Shown: one piece after another, positions 44,122-55,797 of the stretch
Position numbering within the stretch: the stretch's first letter is position 1
Layout of the letters: each line of letters starts with the position of its first letter
From: Piliocolobus tephrosceles
Lineage: Eukaryota > Chordata > Mammalia > Primates > Cercopithecidae
Direction of reading: 5' to 3'
Assembly: GCF_002776525.5 (NCBI RefSeq)
Contig: NC_045443.1
Location: 43,663,484-43,727,483, forward strand
DNA length: 64,000 nucleotides
Program-made: the position numbers and the translations under genes
Notes under the pieces: generated by a model
What the model saw: the letters and a program-made list of their open reading frames with translations, nothing else
What the model was told of the DNA's origin: nothing
Databases searched by the model: none

Positions 44122-46301
44122 TTTGGAGGAGGTGGCAAAGATGGCTGACTAGAAGCAGCTAGTGTGCATAGCTCTCACAGAGAGGAATGGAAGGGGTGAT
44201 TAAATACAGGATCTTCAACTGAAACATCCACTGGGACTAATCAAGGAAACAACCTGACCCATGGAGAATGGAGGAAAGCAAGGCAAGACAACAGCCCATG
44301 TGGCAGTGATGCAGGGCCAAGGGAACCTCCCTTGCCCAGGAAAGCAGTAAGTGAATGTGTGACCCTGGGAACCCACACTTCTTTCATGGATCTTTGCAAC
44401 CTTTGGGTCAGGAGATCCCCTTATGAACCCACTCCACAAGGCCTTCAGTCTGACACACAGAACTATGGAGAGCCTCTGCAAAGTAGCCATGTAGGCACTT
44501 GCAGAGACCTAGGAGGCGTAGATACTTGGGCTCTCTGGACTTCCCAGAGCAAAAGTAACTTTAACTCTGGCAAAGCTAGCAGTTAGACTCCTGTACATAC
44601 CTCTAGGGAAAGAGGCTGAATCCAGGGCACCGAGCAGTGACAGTCTACAGTCCCCATTTCCACAGCACCTCACAGAATAGGACCCACTGGCTTGGAATTC
44701 CACCCAGCCACTGGTAGCAGCAGTGCACTTCTCTGGGATGGAGCTCCCCAGGGGAGGAGTGGGCAGCCATCTTTGCTGTTTGGGTGACTCAGCCACTCTA
44801 GCCTTCGGGCCTTGGGGAGTCCAAGCTGACAAGGGATGGAAGGGATCCCCTAGAACAGCACAGCTACTCCACAAAAATGTGGCCAGATTGCTTTTTAAAG
44901 CAGATCTCCAATTCTGTTCCTCATCACCAGGTAGGGCCTCCTAGTTGGGGTCTCCAACTATCCCACCAGTGTTCTCTGGCTAACAGAGGTTTCTAACCTC
45001 CCTGGCATGGAGTTCCCAGAGGGAGGGGCAGGCTGCCATCTTTGCTGTTTGGGTGACTTAGTTATTCTGGCCTTTGGGTTTTGGAATGTCTGAGGCTTCC
45101 AGGGGCTAAAGCAGACCCTCAGCACAGCACAGATGCTCTATGAAAACGTGGCCAAACTGCTTCTTTAAGTGAGTCCCCAATTCCATTCCTCCTCACCAGG
45201 CAAGACTTCTCAACTGGGGTCTCCAATTACCTCCTACAGATGTGTTCAGGCTGGCAACAGGTCTGTACCTCCCTGGGATGGAGCTCCCATCTTTGGCTGT
45301 CATCTTTACTGTTTTTCAGCCTTCATTGGTGATACCTCCAGGTACTGAAAAATCAGAGGCAAGTAGAAGCTGGAGCAGGTCCCCAGGATACCACAGCAGC
45401 CCTATGGAAAAGTGGTTAGACAGTTATGTGGGTTCCTGTTCCCATATCTCCTCACCTGGAAGGTCCTTCAAGACTGGACCTCCAGCCACGCGCTGCCAGA
45501 GCTATTGAACTAGTAACAACTTGGCAACTCCCTGGGCAGAGCCTCCAGGGGCAACTGAAAACCTCTCTGCCACTGCCTCTACAGTGGAACTGTCTTTGCT
45601 ACCTTCAGACTAACAAAAGAACAAAGACCCTAAGTGCTTTATCCACATTTTCCACAAGCTGCAATCAACCCAAGGAGAAGAAGTCAGTCCCTCTCCCATG
45701 TGCTCCACACACCCTCCACTGCTCATCATCATACGGGAACCCCTGGCTTGAGCCCACAGCACAGACCCTCCATCCTAGGGTGATTGCACCAAACAATTGC
45801 TGACCTGGGTCTCTTTAGAGTGGAGTCCCCAGGAGATAAGCAAGGGACCCTTGGCCATGACCACTACCAAGATTCCTTTCTCTGCTGCCACCAAGCTGGG
45901 GAAGGAACATAAACATTAGATTGATCACCCAGAGCTGCAGTAGACAGCCTAGGAGTGCCAAACCACTGTCTACAGCCAGAACTAAAGGGGGAGAGGTACC
46001 CACACTTTCAGAGCAGCATTGAGAGGGAATGTAGCTGCAATTGTGAAGAAACAGGGAAGCCACATGACCAAGAAAGAGTCTACCAACTGACTAATAAGCC
46101 TAAGTGCCACCTACTGAATCACATCCCAAAGCTTCAACACCAAAAATAACTCACTAACATTCCTACTCTGAAACCAGAGACAGGAAGTCAACTTCAAATA
46201 AAGACCCTGCAAAAAGTTTTTTTCCAGTGAAAACATCCAGAAAAGAAGTCTATTGATTGTACTCAGTTTATACTGCAGTTAAAGGAATACCTCATGCAGA
46301 G
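44122..46301 (+). promoter_or_regulatory. L1PB-type 5' UTR with about 270-bp tandem units
   Basis: GC-rich 5' UTR. Three imperfect units each begin with a CTGG(G/C)ATGGAG(C/T)TCCC motif near 44735, 45002 and 45273 and include GCCATCTTTGCTGTTTGGGT and a CACCAGG(T/C)A block. It ends before the ORF1 ATG at 46302. Plus-strand frames here are not genes. Confidence 0.7.
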
Positions 46302-46648
46302 ATGAGGAAGAACCAGTGCAAGAACTCCAGTAACTCAAATGGCCAGAATGTTGTATGCCCTCCAAACAACTGCCCCAGTCCTCCAACAGAGTTCTTAACT
46401 AGGCTGAACTGGCTGGAATGACAGAAATAGAATTCAGAATATGGATAGGACTAAAGGTCATCAAAATTCAGGAGGATGGAAAACCCAATTAAAAAAAATA
46501 CGAATCACAATAAAGCTGTACAGGAATTAAAGGATAAAATAGCTGGTATAAAAACAACCTAACAGATCTGACAAAGCTGAATAACATAATATAATAGTTT
46601 CATAATGCAATCACAGATATTAACAGCAGAATAAACCAAACTGAGGAA
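46302..46648 (+). pseudogene. L1 ORF1 fragment, N-terminal part only
   Basis: The ORF1 start ATG at 46302 is followed by L1PB ORF1 leader and coiled-coil coding sequence (AGAATTCAGAATATGGATAG, TTAACAGCAGAATAAACC). Indels and stops break it, for example a frame slip before TAG near 46400. It ends abruptly at the deletion junction near 46645-46650, so the RNA-recognition and C-terminal domains are absent. Confidence 0.75.
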
Positions 46649-49560
46649 TGACTTTTGGGTAAATAATGAAATTAAGGCAGAAATGAAGAAATTCTTTGAA
46701 ACTAATGAGAACAAAGATACAACATACCAGAATATCTGGGACACAGCTAAGACAGTGTTAGGAGGAAAATTCATAGCATTAAAATATATATCTTAAATTA
46801 ACAACCAAACTTACAACTGAATGAGTTAAAGAAGCAAGAACAAATCAACCCCAAATCTAGCAGAAGATGAGAAATAACCAAAATTAGAGCTGAACTGAAG
46901 GAAACTGAGAAACAAAAAGCCTTTCAAACAATGAATGAATCCAAGAGTTGGTTTTTTGAAAAATTTAATAAAATAGGCCATTTGCTAGAGTAATAAAGAA
47001 AAAAAGAGAGGAGATGCAAATAAACACAATCAGAACTGATGGAGGGAATTTTACCAATGACTCCACAGAAATAGAAACAAACACCAGAAATTACCATGAA
47101 CAACTCTATGAAAACAAACTAGAAAACCTAGAAGATATGGATAAATTTCTGGACATATAGGTCCTCCAAAGAAGGAACCAAGAAGAAGTTGATTCCCTGA
47201 ACAGACCAACAATGAACTCTGAAATTGAATCAGTAGTAAATAGCCTACCAACCAAAAAAAAAAAGCCCAGGAGCTGATGTATTCACAGCTGAATTCCACC
47301 AGATGTACAAAGAAGAGCTGGTGCAATTTCTACAGAAACTGTTACAAAACATTGAGGAGGAGGGACTTCTCCCCAGCTCATTCGGTTAGGCCAGCATCAT
47401 CCTGATACCAAAACCTGGCAGAGACACAACAAAAAAAGAAAAACTCAGGCCAGTATCCTTGATGAACGCTGATGTAACAATTCTCAACAAAATACTTGCA
47501 AATCAAGTCCAGCAGCACATCAAAAAGCTAATTCACCACAATTAAGTAGACTTCATCCCTGGGATGCAAGTTGGTTTGATGTACACAAATCAATAAATGT
47601 GATTCATCACATAAACAGAACTAAAGACAAAAACCACATAATTATTTCAATATATGCAGAAAAGGCTTTTGATAAAATTCAACACCTCTTCATGTTAAAA
47701 AGCTCTCAATAAACTAGATATTGAAGGAACATACCTGAAAATAATAGATCCATTTATGACAAACCCACAGCCAACATTATACTGAATGGACAAAAGCTGG
47801 AAGCATTCCTTTTGAAAGCTGGCATGAGATAAAGATGCCTTCTCTCACCAACCCTATTCAAAGTAATATTGGAATGCCTACCCAGAGCAATAAGGCAAGA
47901 GAAAGTAACAAAGGGCATCCAAATAGGAAGACAGGAAGTCAAACCATCTGTGTTTGCGGATGACATTATTCTGTATATGGAAAACCTTATGGTCTTGGCC
48001 CCAAACTCCTTCAGCTGATAAATAACTTTGACAAAGTTTCAGGGTACAAAAACAATGTACAAAAATCACTAGCGTTCCTATACATCAACAACGGCCAAAC
48101 TGAGAGCCAAATCAGAAAGGCAGTCCCATTCATGGTCTCCACAAAAATAACAAAGACATAGGAATACAGCTAACCAGGGAGGTGAAAGATCTCTACAATG
48201 AAAATTACAAAACACTCCTCAAAGAAATCAGAGATGACACAAACAAATGGAAAAACATCCCATGCTCATGGGTAGGAAGAATCAATATCATTAAAATGGC
48301 CATACTGCTCAAAGCAACTCACAGATTCAATGCTATTCCTATCAAACTACCAATGACACTCTTCACAGAACTAGAAACAACTATTTTAAAATTCTATGGA
48401 ACCAAAAAAGAGCCAAATAGCCAAGGCAATCCTGAGCAAAAAGAGCAAAGCTGTAGTCATCACATCACCTGATTTTAAACCATAGTACTGGGCTACAGTA
48501 ACCAAATCATCAGGGTAATGGTACAAAAACAAGCATATGGACCAAGGCAAGAGAATAGAAAGCTCAGAAATAAGGCTGCACACCTACAATCACCTGATCT
48601 TCAACAAAGCTGACAGAAACAAGCAAATGGGGAAAAGACTCCCTATTCAACAAATGCTGCTGGAATAATTGGCTAGTCATATGCAGAAGCCTGAAGCTGG
48701 AACCCCTCCTTACACCACATACAAAAATCAACTCAAGATGGATTAGACTGAAATGAAAAACCCAATACTATAAAAACCCTGGAAGACAATCTAGGCAATA
48801 CAATCCTGAACCTAGAAATGAGCAAAGATTTCATGACAGACATCAAAAGCAAATGCAACAAAATGAAAATTGTCAAGTGGGATCTAATTAACCTTAAGAA
48901 CTACTGCACAGCGAAACCATCAATAGAGTAAACAGACTATCTACAGAATGGGAAAAAATATTTGCAAACTATGCATCTGTCAAAGGTCTAATATCCAGCA
49001 TTGTTAAGGAACTTAAACATATTTACAAGAGAAAAGCAACCCCATTAAAAAGTGGACAAAGGACATGAGCAAACACTTCTCAAAAAAGACATGCATGCAG
49101 CTCTCAAAAAATAACAGATGTTGGCAATGTTGCAGAGAAAAGGAACACTTACTTATACACTGTTGGTGTGAGTGTAAATTAGTTCAGGTATTGCAGAAAG
49201 CAGTATGGCAATTCCTCAAAGAGCTAAAAGTAGAACTACCATGCAATCTAGCAATCCCCTTACAGGATATATACCCAGTGGAATAAAAATAATTCTTCAT
49301 AAAGACATATGTAAGTGAATATTCATTGCAGCACTATTAAGAATAGCAAAGACATGCAATCAACCTAAATGCCCATCAGTGACAGACTGGATACAGAAAA
49401 TGTGGTACATACACAGCATGGAATACTATGCAGCCATAAAAAAATGAGATCATGTCTTTTGCAGGAATATGGATGGAATTGGTGGCTATTATCTTCAACG
49501 AACTAATGCAGCAACAGAAAACCAAATATTGCATGTTTTCACTTATAAGTGGGAGCTAAA
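46649..49560 (+). pseudogene. L1 ORF2 pseudogene without its endonuclease domain
   Basis: It starts within ORF2 at the equivalent of about codon 258 (GACTTTTGGGTAAATAATGA), just after the endonuclease domain. Many stops and frameshifts follow. The reverse transcriptase motif FADDIILYMENL is recognisable at about 47955-47990. The open piece 48182-48472 covers the KNIPCSWVGRINIIKMAILLKA region. 49065-49286 keeps a Cys/His-rich C-terminal stretch (CWQCCREKEHLLIHCWCEC). Confidence 0.88.
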
Positions 49561-50009
49561 TGATGAGACCTTATGAAGACAAGGAAGGAAACAACAGACA
49601 CTGGGGTCTTCTTGAGGGTAGAGGGTGGGAGGAGGGAGAGGGGCAGAAACTAGAACTATTGGGTACTGGGCTTAATTCCTGGGTGATGAAATAATCTGTA
49701 CAACAAACTCCTGTGACATGAGGTTTCCTATGTAAAAACATTTCATATGTACCCCTGAACCTGAAATAAAAGTTAATAAAAAGAGATTTATTACTTATTC
49801 TTGGAGAATTGATCCCTTTATTTTTGTGTAATTTTCCTTTCTTTTCCTGATAACTTCCCTTGCTATGAATTCTGCTCTGTCTAAAAATAATATAAATATT
49901 CCTATTTTCTTTTGATTAGTATTAACATGGTATATCTTTAGTCGTCCCATTACTTTTAATTTATATGTGTTTTTATTTTGATGAGTTTCTCATAAACAAC
50001 ATAGAGCTT

Positions 50010-50351
50010 TTATTTATTTTTATTTATTATTGTTATTATTATTTTTTGAGACAGAGTCTCTCTCTGTCACCCAGGCTGGAGTGCAGTGGCATGATCTTGG
50101 CTCACTGCAACCTCCGTCTCGTGGGTTCAAGTGATTCTCCTGCCTCAGCACCCCCCAGTAACTGGGATTACAGGTGTGTGCCACCACGCCCAGCTAGTGG
50201 GTTTTTTTTTTTTTTTTGTATATATATATATATTTTTTTTAGTAGAGACGGGGTTCCACCAGGCTGATTTCGAACTTCTGACCTCAAATGATCTGCTTAC
50301 CTTGTCTTCCCAAAGTGTTGGATTTCAGGCGTGAGCCACCATGCCCTGGTG
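50010..50351 (-). mobile_element. Antisense Alu (1 of 4 in this cluster)
   Basis: Antisense Alu with a TTATT/ATT-rich tail (50010-50046). A T run and TA repeat sit in the middle A-rich linker (50200-50240), and some right-monomer bases are lost near 50262. Confidence 0.92.
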
Positions 50352-50362
50352 AGTTATTTTTT

Positions 50363-50669
50363 TAAGTTAATTAATTAATCAATTAATTTTTGAGACAGAG
50401 TCTTGCTCTGTCACCCAGGCCACAGTGCAATGGCATGATCTCAGCTCACTGCAACCTCTGCCTCCCAGGTTCAAGCGATTCTCATGCCTCAGCCTCTGAG
50501 TAGCTGGGATTGCAGGCGTGTGCCACCAGGCTAATTTTTGTATTTTTAGTAGAGGATGAGGTTTTGTCATGTTGGCTAGGCTGGTCTCGAACTCCTGGCC
50601 TCAAGTGATCCAACCACCTCGGCCTCCCAAAGTTCTGGGATTGCAGGCATTGAGTCACCACGCCTGGCC
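50363..50669 (-). mobile_element. Antisense Alu (2 of 4)
   Basis: Starts after a TTAATTAA-rich tail (50363-50391). Older type, with CTGGCCTCAAGTGATCCAAC and a small deletion before GGCTAATTTTTG. It abuts the previous Alu almost directly. Confidence 0.92.
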
Positions 50670-50852
50670 ATATAGTTGAATTGTTAAAATCTATTTTGAC
50701 AATATCTGTCTTTTAATTGGTGTGTTGAGATAATCAGTGTTCAATATGATTACTAATATAGTTGGATTAAAATGTCATATTTGTTACTGTTTTCTATTTG
50801 TTTCCTTTATTCTTTTTTCCTAATTTTTTGTACTATTTTAAAAAAATCAATT

Positions 50853-51161
50853 GTTTTTTGTTTGTTTGTTTGTTTGTTTGAAATAGAGTCTTGCTCTGTC
50901 GCCCAGGCTGGAGTACAGTGGCACAATCTCGGCTCACTGCAACCTCCACCTCCGGGGTTCAAGTGATTCTCCTGTCTCAGCCTCCTGAGTATCTGGCATT
51001 ACAGGCCTGTGCCACCACACCTGGCTAATTTTTGTATTTGCAGTAGAGATGGGGTTTCACCATGTTGGCCAGGCTGGTCTTGAACTCCTGACCTCAGGTG
51101 ATCCACCCTCCTCGGCCTCCCAAAGTGCTAGGATTACAGGCATGAGTCCCTGGGCCTGGCC
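50853..51161 (-). mobile_element. Antisense Alu (3 of 4)
   Basis: Tail of GTTT repeats, then a full antisense Alu body of S type (TTGAACTCCTGACCTCAGGT). Weak duplication: CAATTGTTTT upstream, CAGTTGTAGTTTT downstream. Confidence 0.92.
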
Positions 51162-51797
51162 CAGTTGTAGTTTTAATTGAGCATTTTATTTTCTCTCCCT
51201 TCTTAGTATATCAGTGATATTTTTTTTTTTAACTCCTTGATTGCCTTGAAGTTTGAAGTATACATTTACAGCTAATATAAGTCCATTTGCAAATAACACT
51301 TTACTGCTTCATGGGTAGTTCAGTACCTTATAATAGCCAATTCATCTCATTTTTCATTGCCATGATTAATTTAACTCATGCAGAAGCATACATATATATT
51401 CATATATGCATATATAATTGAATACATTGTTGCTATTGTGATTTTGAAAAAAACTATCATCTGTTAGATCAATTAAGAACAAGAAAAAGTTTTTAATTTT
51501 ACCTTCACTTATTTATTTATGGATGCTTTTCCTTTCTTTATGTAGACCCAAGTTTCTGACATATATACTTTTTCTTCTGAGGAACATTTAAAAGCCGTTT
51601 CTTGTCAGGCAGAAATACTAGCAACAAATCCTCTCAACTTTTTCTTTTCTTAGAAAGTATTTCATCCTCACTTTTCAGTGAAAATTTCACAGTGTGCAGA
51701 ATTCTAGATTGGAGTTTTTTTTTCTGTTTTTAACAGTAGTAGTTCATACCCTCCACCTTTTTGCTTGCACGGATTCTGACAAGTCAGATTAATTCTT

Positions 51798-52086
51798 TTT
51801 TTTTAGATGGAGTCTCGCTCTGTTGCCCAGGCTGGAGTGCAGTGGCACGGTCTCGGCTCGCTGAAAGCTCGGCTTCCCAGGTTCACACCATTCTCCTGCC
51901 TCAGCCTCCTGAGTAGCTGGAACTACAGGCACCCACCACTACATCCGGCTAATTATTTTTGTATTTTTAGTAGAGACAGGGTTTCACTGTGTTAGCCAGG
52001 CTGGTCTCAATCTCCTGACCTTGTGATCCGCCCGCCTCGGCTTCCCAAAGTGCTGGGATTACAGGCGTGAGCCACTGAGCCCAGCC
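51798..52086 (-). mobile_element. Antisense Alu (4 of 4), AluY/AluSc type
   Basis: Short T tail, AAAGCTCGGCTTCCCAGG and CTCCTGACCTTGTGATCCGC. Imperfect duplications AGATTAATTCTT (51786-51797) and AGATGTAATTCTT (52087-52099). Confidence 0.94.
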
Positions 52087-52466
52087 AGATGTAATTCTTA
52101 TCTTTGCTCCTGTATAGGTAAGGCATTTTTTCCCTCTGGTTTTATTCAGAATTTTTTTTTCATTTTTGATACACCGTAATTTGAATATGATATGTATACA
52201 TGTTGCTATTTTGGTATTTATCTTGCTTGCTGTTCTCTGAGCATTCCAGATCTATGGTTTGATATGTGACATTACTCGTGGGAAATTCATAGTCATGTTG
52301 CATTAAATATTTCATCTTTTCCTTTCTTTTTTCTCCTTCTGGTATTTCCATTATGCATATGCTATACCTTTTGTAGTTGTCCCACAGTTCTTGAATATTC
52401 TGTTCTTTTTTTTAATCTTTTTTTCTTCTCAAATATTCTTTTTTCGGTCATGTTCAGTCTACACAC

Positions 52467-52735
52467 AAGCCCATCAAAAACATTATTTATTTCTATTACA
52501 GTGTTTTTATATGCAACATTTCTTTTTAAGTGTTTTTTTGTTTTCATCTCTCTGCTTACGTTATCCATCTCTTTTTGCATGCTGTCTATGTTGTTTATTA
52601 AAGCCCATCAAAAAGCATTCTTTATTTCTATTATAGTGCTTTTTACATGTAACATTTATTTTTGAATCTTTCTTAGAATTTTCATCTCTCTGCTCATATT
52701 GTCCATCTGTTTTTGCATGCTGTCTATGTAATTTA
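52467..52735 (-). repeat. 134-bp tandem duplication in the L1M ORF1 coiled-coil region
   Basis: 52467-52600 and 52601-52735 align end to end. Both start AAGCCCATCAAAAA and include TTTATTTCTATTA, CATCTCTCTGCT and TTTTTGCATGCTGTCTATGT. In the L1M reading direction this is ORF1 coiled-coil coding sequence. Confidence 0.88.
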
Positions 52736-53119
52736 CTAGAGTCTTAACATTTTAATCACAGTTGTTTTATTTTTAATTCAGAGTTTGATAGTTCCAGCAT
52801 TTCTGCCATATCTGAGTATGGTACTGATGCTCACTCTGTCAGCTCAAACTCAATGTGTGTGAGTGTATGTGTTTTGTTTTTTTGTTTGTTTTTGCTTTGC
52901 TTTTTGGTTTGCCTTGTAATTTTTTCTTGATAACCAGACATGATTTACTGGGTAAAAGGAACTGCTGTAAATAGGCCTTTAGTAGTGTGGTGGTCTGATG
53001 CTGGGGGGAGGAAGCATTTTATAATTCTGTGATTAGGTCTCAGTCCTTAGTAAGCTTGTTCCTCTGGACTGTGAACTTCACAAATGCTTCTTAGTCTCCC
53101 CTCCCCACACTTAGGTTGG

Positions 53120-53481
53120 TGTATTAGTCTGTACTCATACTGCTATGAAGAAATACCTGAGACTGGGTAATTTATAAATAAAAGAGGTTTAATTGACTCA
53201 CAGTTCTGCATAGCTGGGAGGCCTTAGGAAACTCATAATTATGGAAGAAGACACCTCTTCACAGGGCAGCAGGAAAGAGAATAAGTGCAAGCTGGGGAAA
53301 TGCCAGACACTACAAAAACAATCAGATCTTGTGATACTCACCCATTATCATGAGAACAGCATGGGGGAAACCACTCCCATGATTCAATTACCTCCACCTG
53401 ATCCCACCGTCGGCATGTGGAGATTATGGTGATTGCAATTCAAGGTGAGATTTGAGTGGGGACACGAGCCAAACCATATCA
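53120..53481 (-). mobile_element. THE1 LTR (3' LTR of the element)
   Basis: 362 bp in reverse orientation, from TGTATTAGTC to CAAACCATATCA, the reverse complement of the THE1 terminal sequences. Clearly related to, but diverged from, the LTR at 55083-55444. Confidence 0.93.
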
Positions 53482-55082
53482 TTCTTCCTCTGGCCCCTCC
53501 CAAATCTGGTGTCTTCACATTTCAAAACACAATCCTGCCCTTCCAATGGTCCCCCAAAGCCTTAACCCATTCCATCACTAACCCAAAAGTCCAAGTCCAA
53601 AGTCTCATCTAAGACAAGGCAAATCCCTTCTACCTATGAGCCTGTAAAATCAAAAGCAAGTTAGTTACTTCCTAGATACAATGGGGGTACAGGCATTGGG
53701 TAAATTCATGCATTCCAAATGGGAGAAATTGGCCAAAACAAAGGGCTTACAGGCCCCATGCAAGTCTGATATCCAATAGGGCAGTCATTAAACCTTAAAG
53801 TTCCAAAATGATCTCCTTTGACTCCATGTCTCACATCCAGATCATGCTGATGCAAGCAGTGGGCTCCCATGGCCTTGGGAAACTCTGCCCCTGCAGCTTT
53901 GCAGGGTACATCCCCACCCTTGGCTGCTTTCACAGGCTGGTGTTGAATGTCTGCAGCTTTTCTATGAATACAGTGCAAGTTGTCAGTGGATCTACCATTC
54001 TGGGGTCTGGAGGATGGTGGCCCTCTTCTCACAGCTCCACTAGGCAGTGTCCCAGCTTGGATTCTACGTGGGGGCTCCAACCCCACATTTCCCTTCCACA
54101 GTGCCCTAGCAAAGATTCTCCATGAAGGCTCTGCCCCTGGAGCAAACTTCTGCCTTGACATCCAGACATTTCCATACATCCTCTGAAATTTAGACGGAGG
54201 TTTCCCAACCTCAATTCTTGACTTCTGTGCACCTGCAGGCCCAACACCACATGTAAGCCACCAAGGCCTGGGGTTTTCACCCTCTGAAGCAATGGCCTGA
54301 GCTATACCTTGGCTCCTTATAGCCATGGCTGGAGCTGAAGCAGCTGGGACACAGGCGACCATGTCCAAAGGCTGCACAGAGCAGGGGAGCCCTGGGCCCA
54401 GCCCACAAAACCATTTTTCCCTCCTAGGCCTTAGGACCTGTGATGGGAGGGGTGCTATGAAGGTCTCTGACATGCCCTGGAGACATTTTCCCCATTGTCA
54501 TGGTGATTAACATTTGGCTCCTTGTTACCTATGTACATTGCTGCAGGAGGATTGAATTTCTTACCAGAAAATGAGTTTTTATTTTCTATCACATTGTCAG
54601 GCTGCAAAGTTTCCAAACTTTAAGGATCTGCTTTCTCTTGAACACTTTGCTGTTTAGAAATTTCTTCCACCAGATACCCTAAATCATCTCTTTCAGGTTT
54701 AAAGTTCCATAGATCTCTAGGGCAGGGGCAAACTGCTATCAGTCTCTTTGTTAAAGCATAGCAAGAGTGATCTTTACTCAAGTTCCCAACAAGTTACTCA
54801 TTTCCATCTGAGACCACCTCTGCCTGGACTTCATTGTCTATATCACTATCAACATTTTGGTAAAAGCCATTCAACACGTCCCTAGGAAGTTCCAAACTTT
54901 CCCACATCTTCCTGTCTTCTGAGCCCTCCAAGTCTCTAGGAAGTTCCTAACTTTGCCACATTTTCCTGTCTTTTTCTGAGCCCTCCAAACTATTCCAACC
55001 TCTACCTGTTACACAGTTTCAAAGCTGCTTCCACATTTTGGTGTCTTTATAGCAGCACCCTACTACTTCAGTACAAATTTAC
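53482..55082 (-). mobile_element. THE1 internal region
   Basis: 1,601 bp between the two LTRs, the usual size of THE1 internal sequence. MaLR elements depend on ERVL proteins in trans and have no pol or env here. The region is GC-richer at 53800-54480. Confidence 0.88.
53706..54473 (-). pseudogene. 255-codon open frame in THE1 internal sequence
   Basis: The longest uninterrupted frame in the window after L1 ORF2, on the sense strand of the THE1. I see no gag, protease or zinc-knuckle motif. The composition (Pro, Gly, Arg, Cys) reflects the GC-rich DNA. THE1 internal regions are described as holding a decayed gag-like frame; this may be part of it or chance. Confidence 0.35.
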
Positions 55083-55444
55083 TGTATTAGTTTGTTCTCA
55101 CACTGCTATGAGGAAATATCTGAGACTGGCAAGTTACAAAGAAGAAAGGTTTAATTGACTCACAGTTTCACATGGCTGGGGAGGCCTCAGGAAACTTACA
55201 ATCATGGTGGAAGTCACCTCTTCACAAGGCGGCAGAAGAGAGGATGAGAACAAGCAGGTGAAATGCCAGACACTTATAAAACAACCAGACCTTGTGATAT
55301 TTGCTCATTATCATGAGAACAGCACAGGGGGAAACTGTCCTCATGATTCGATTTCTTCCACCTGGTTGCACCCTTGACACATGAGGATTATGGGGATTAC
55401 ACTTCAAGGTGAGATTTGGGTGAGGACACAGCCAAACTATATCA
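55083..55444 (-). mobile_element. THE1 LTR (5' LTR of the element)
   Basis: 362 bp, TGTATTAGTT to CAAACTATATCA in reverse orientation. Flanking five bases are GTTGG (53115-53119) and GCTGG (55445-55449), a five-base target duplication with one change. The promoter would drive transcription leftward. Confidence 0.93.
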
Positions 55445-55797
55445 GCTGGACAGAATGGCTTCACGGGGCTTGAAGTGGGTATTTTCCTTCTCCCAAGTAG
55501 AAGGCTAGAAGAAGCTGGAATTGTGTATTACCCATGTTTCACATGGAAGGCTAGAGCCAATTGGAGTTGGGTATTTACTTTCCCAAGATGAGTTAGGCTC
55601 TGATTAAACCACACAGCAGGTTACACTGTGATTAAATAGTTTCTCCTGAGGGCAGACCTTGTTAAGAGAACAATGCTCTGGTATATTTAAAAAAGTTACT
55701 TTTCTCCTCTCCCTACCAAAAGTATGAGGGGATTTTTCTCCGTTATTCACTGTGAGAATCTGGTCGAACTCCAGCAACTAAAAATCACCCACTGACT
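55445..55797 (-). mobile_element. Antisense L1M, last 5' piece
   Basis: GGACAGAATGGCTTCACGGG and TTTTCCTTCTCCCAAGTAGA continue the L1M 5' region across the THE1 insertion. Confidence 0.6.

Larger units (their letters stand above)
44122..49790 (+). mobile_element. L1PB/L1MA-type LINE-1, near full length with an internal deletion
   Basis: It begins with the GATGGCTGACTAGAAGCAGC-type L1 start. A 2-kb 5' UTR, an ORF1 N-terminal fragment, most of ORF2 and a 3' UTR follow. The 3' UTR reads GAAATAATCTGTACAACAAA and TGTACCCCTGAACCTGAAAT. It lacks about 1.5 kb between mid ORF1 and the end of the ORF2 endonuclease domain. It lies inside the antisense L1M, which resumes at about 49791 with TTCTTGGAGAATTGATCCCT. 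All frames are broken. Confidence 0.88.
49791..53119 (-). mobile_element. Antisense L1M, endonuclease start to ORF1 and 5' region
   Basis: This continues the L1M interrupted at 44121. 49791-50000 and 50670-50850 are the ORF2 start region. 51165-51795 is the ORF1-ORF2 intergenic and ORF1 3' part. 52100-53119 is ORF1 and 5' sequence, including a 134-bp tandem duplication. Four antisense Alus interrupt it. The longest remaining minus frame, 52580-52362, is lysine/glutamate-rich and looks like ORF1 coiled coil. Confidence 0.72.

Noticed and set aside
44332..46149. Several 70-125 codon plus-strand frames as genes
   Set aside because: They fall in the L1PB-type 5' UTR and repeat with its 270-bp units.
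46640..46655. Spliced L1 (SpIRE-like) origin of the ORF1-ORF2 deletion
   Set aside because: I do not see GT/AG intron ends at the junction; microhomology deletion fits better.
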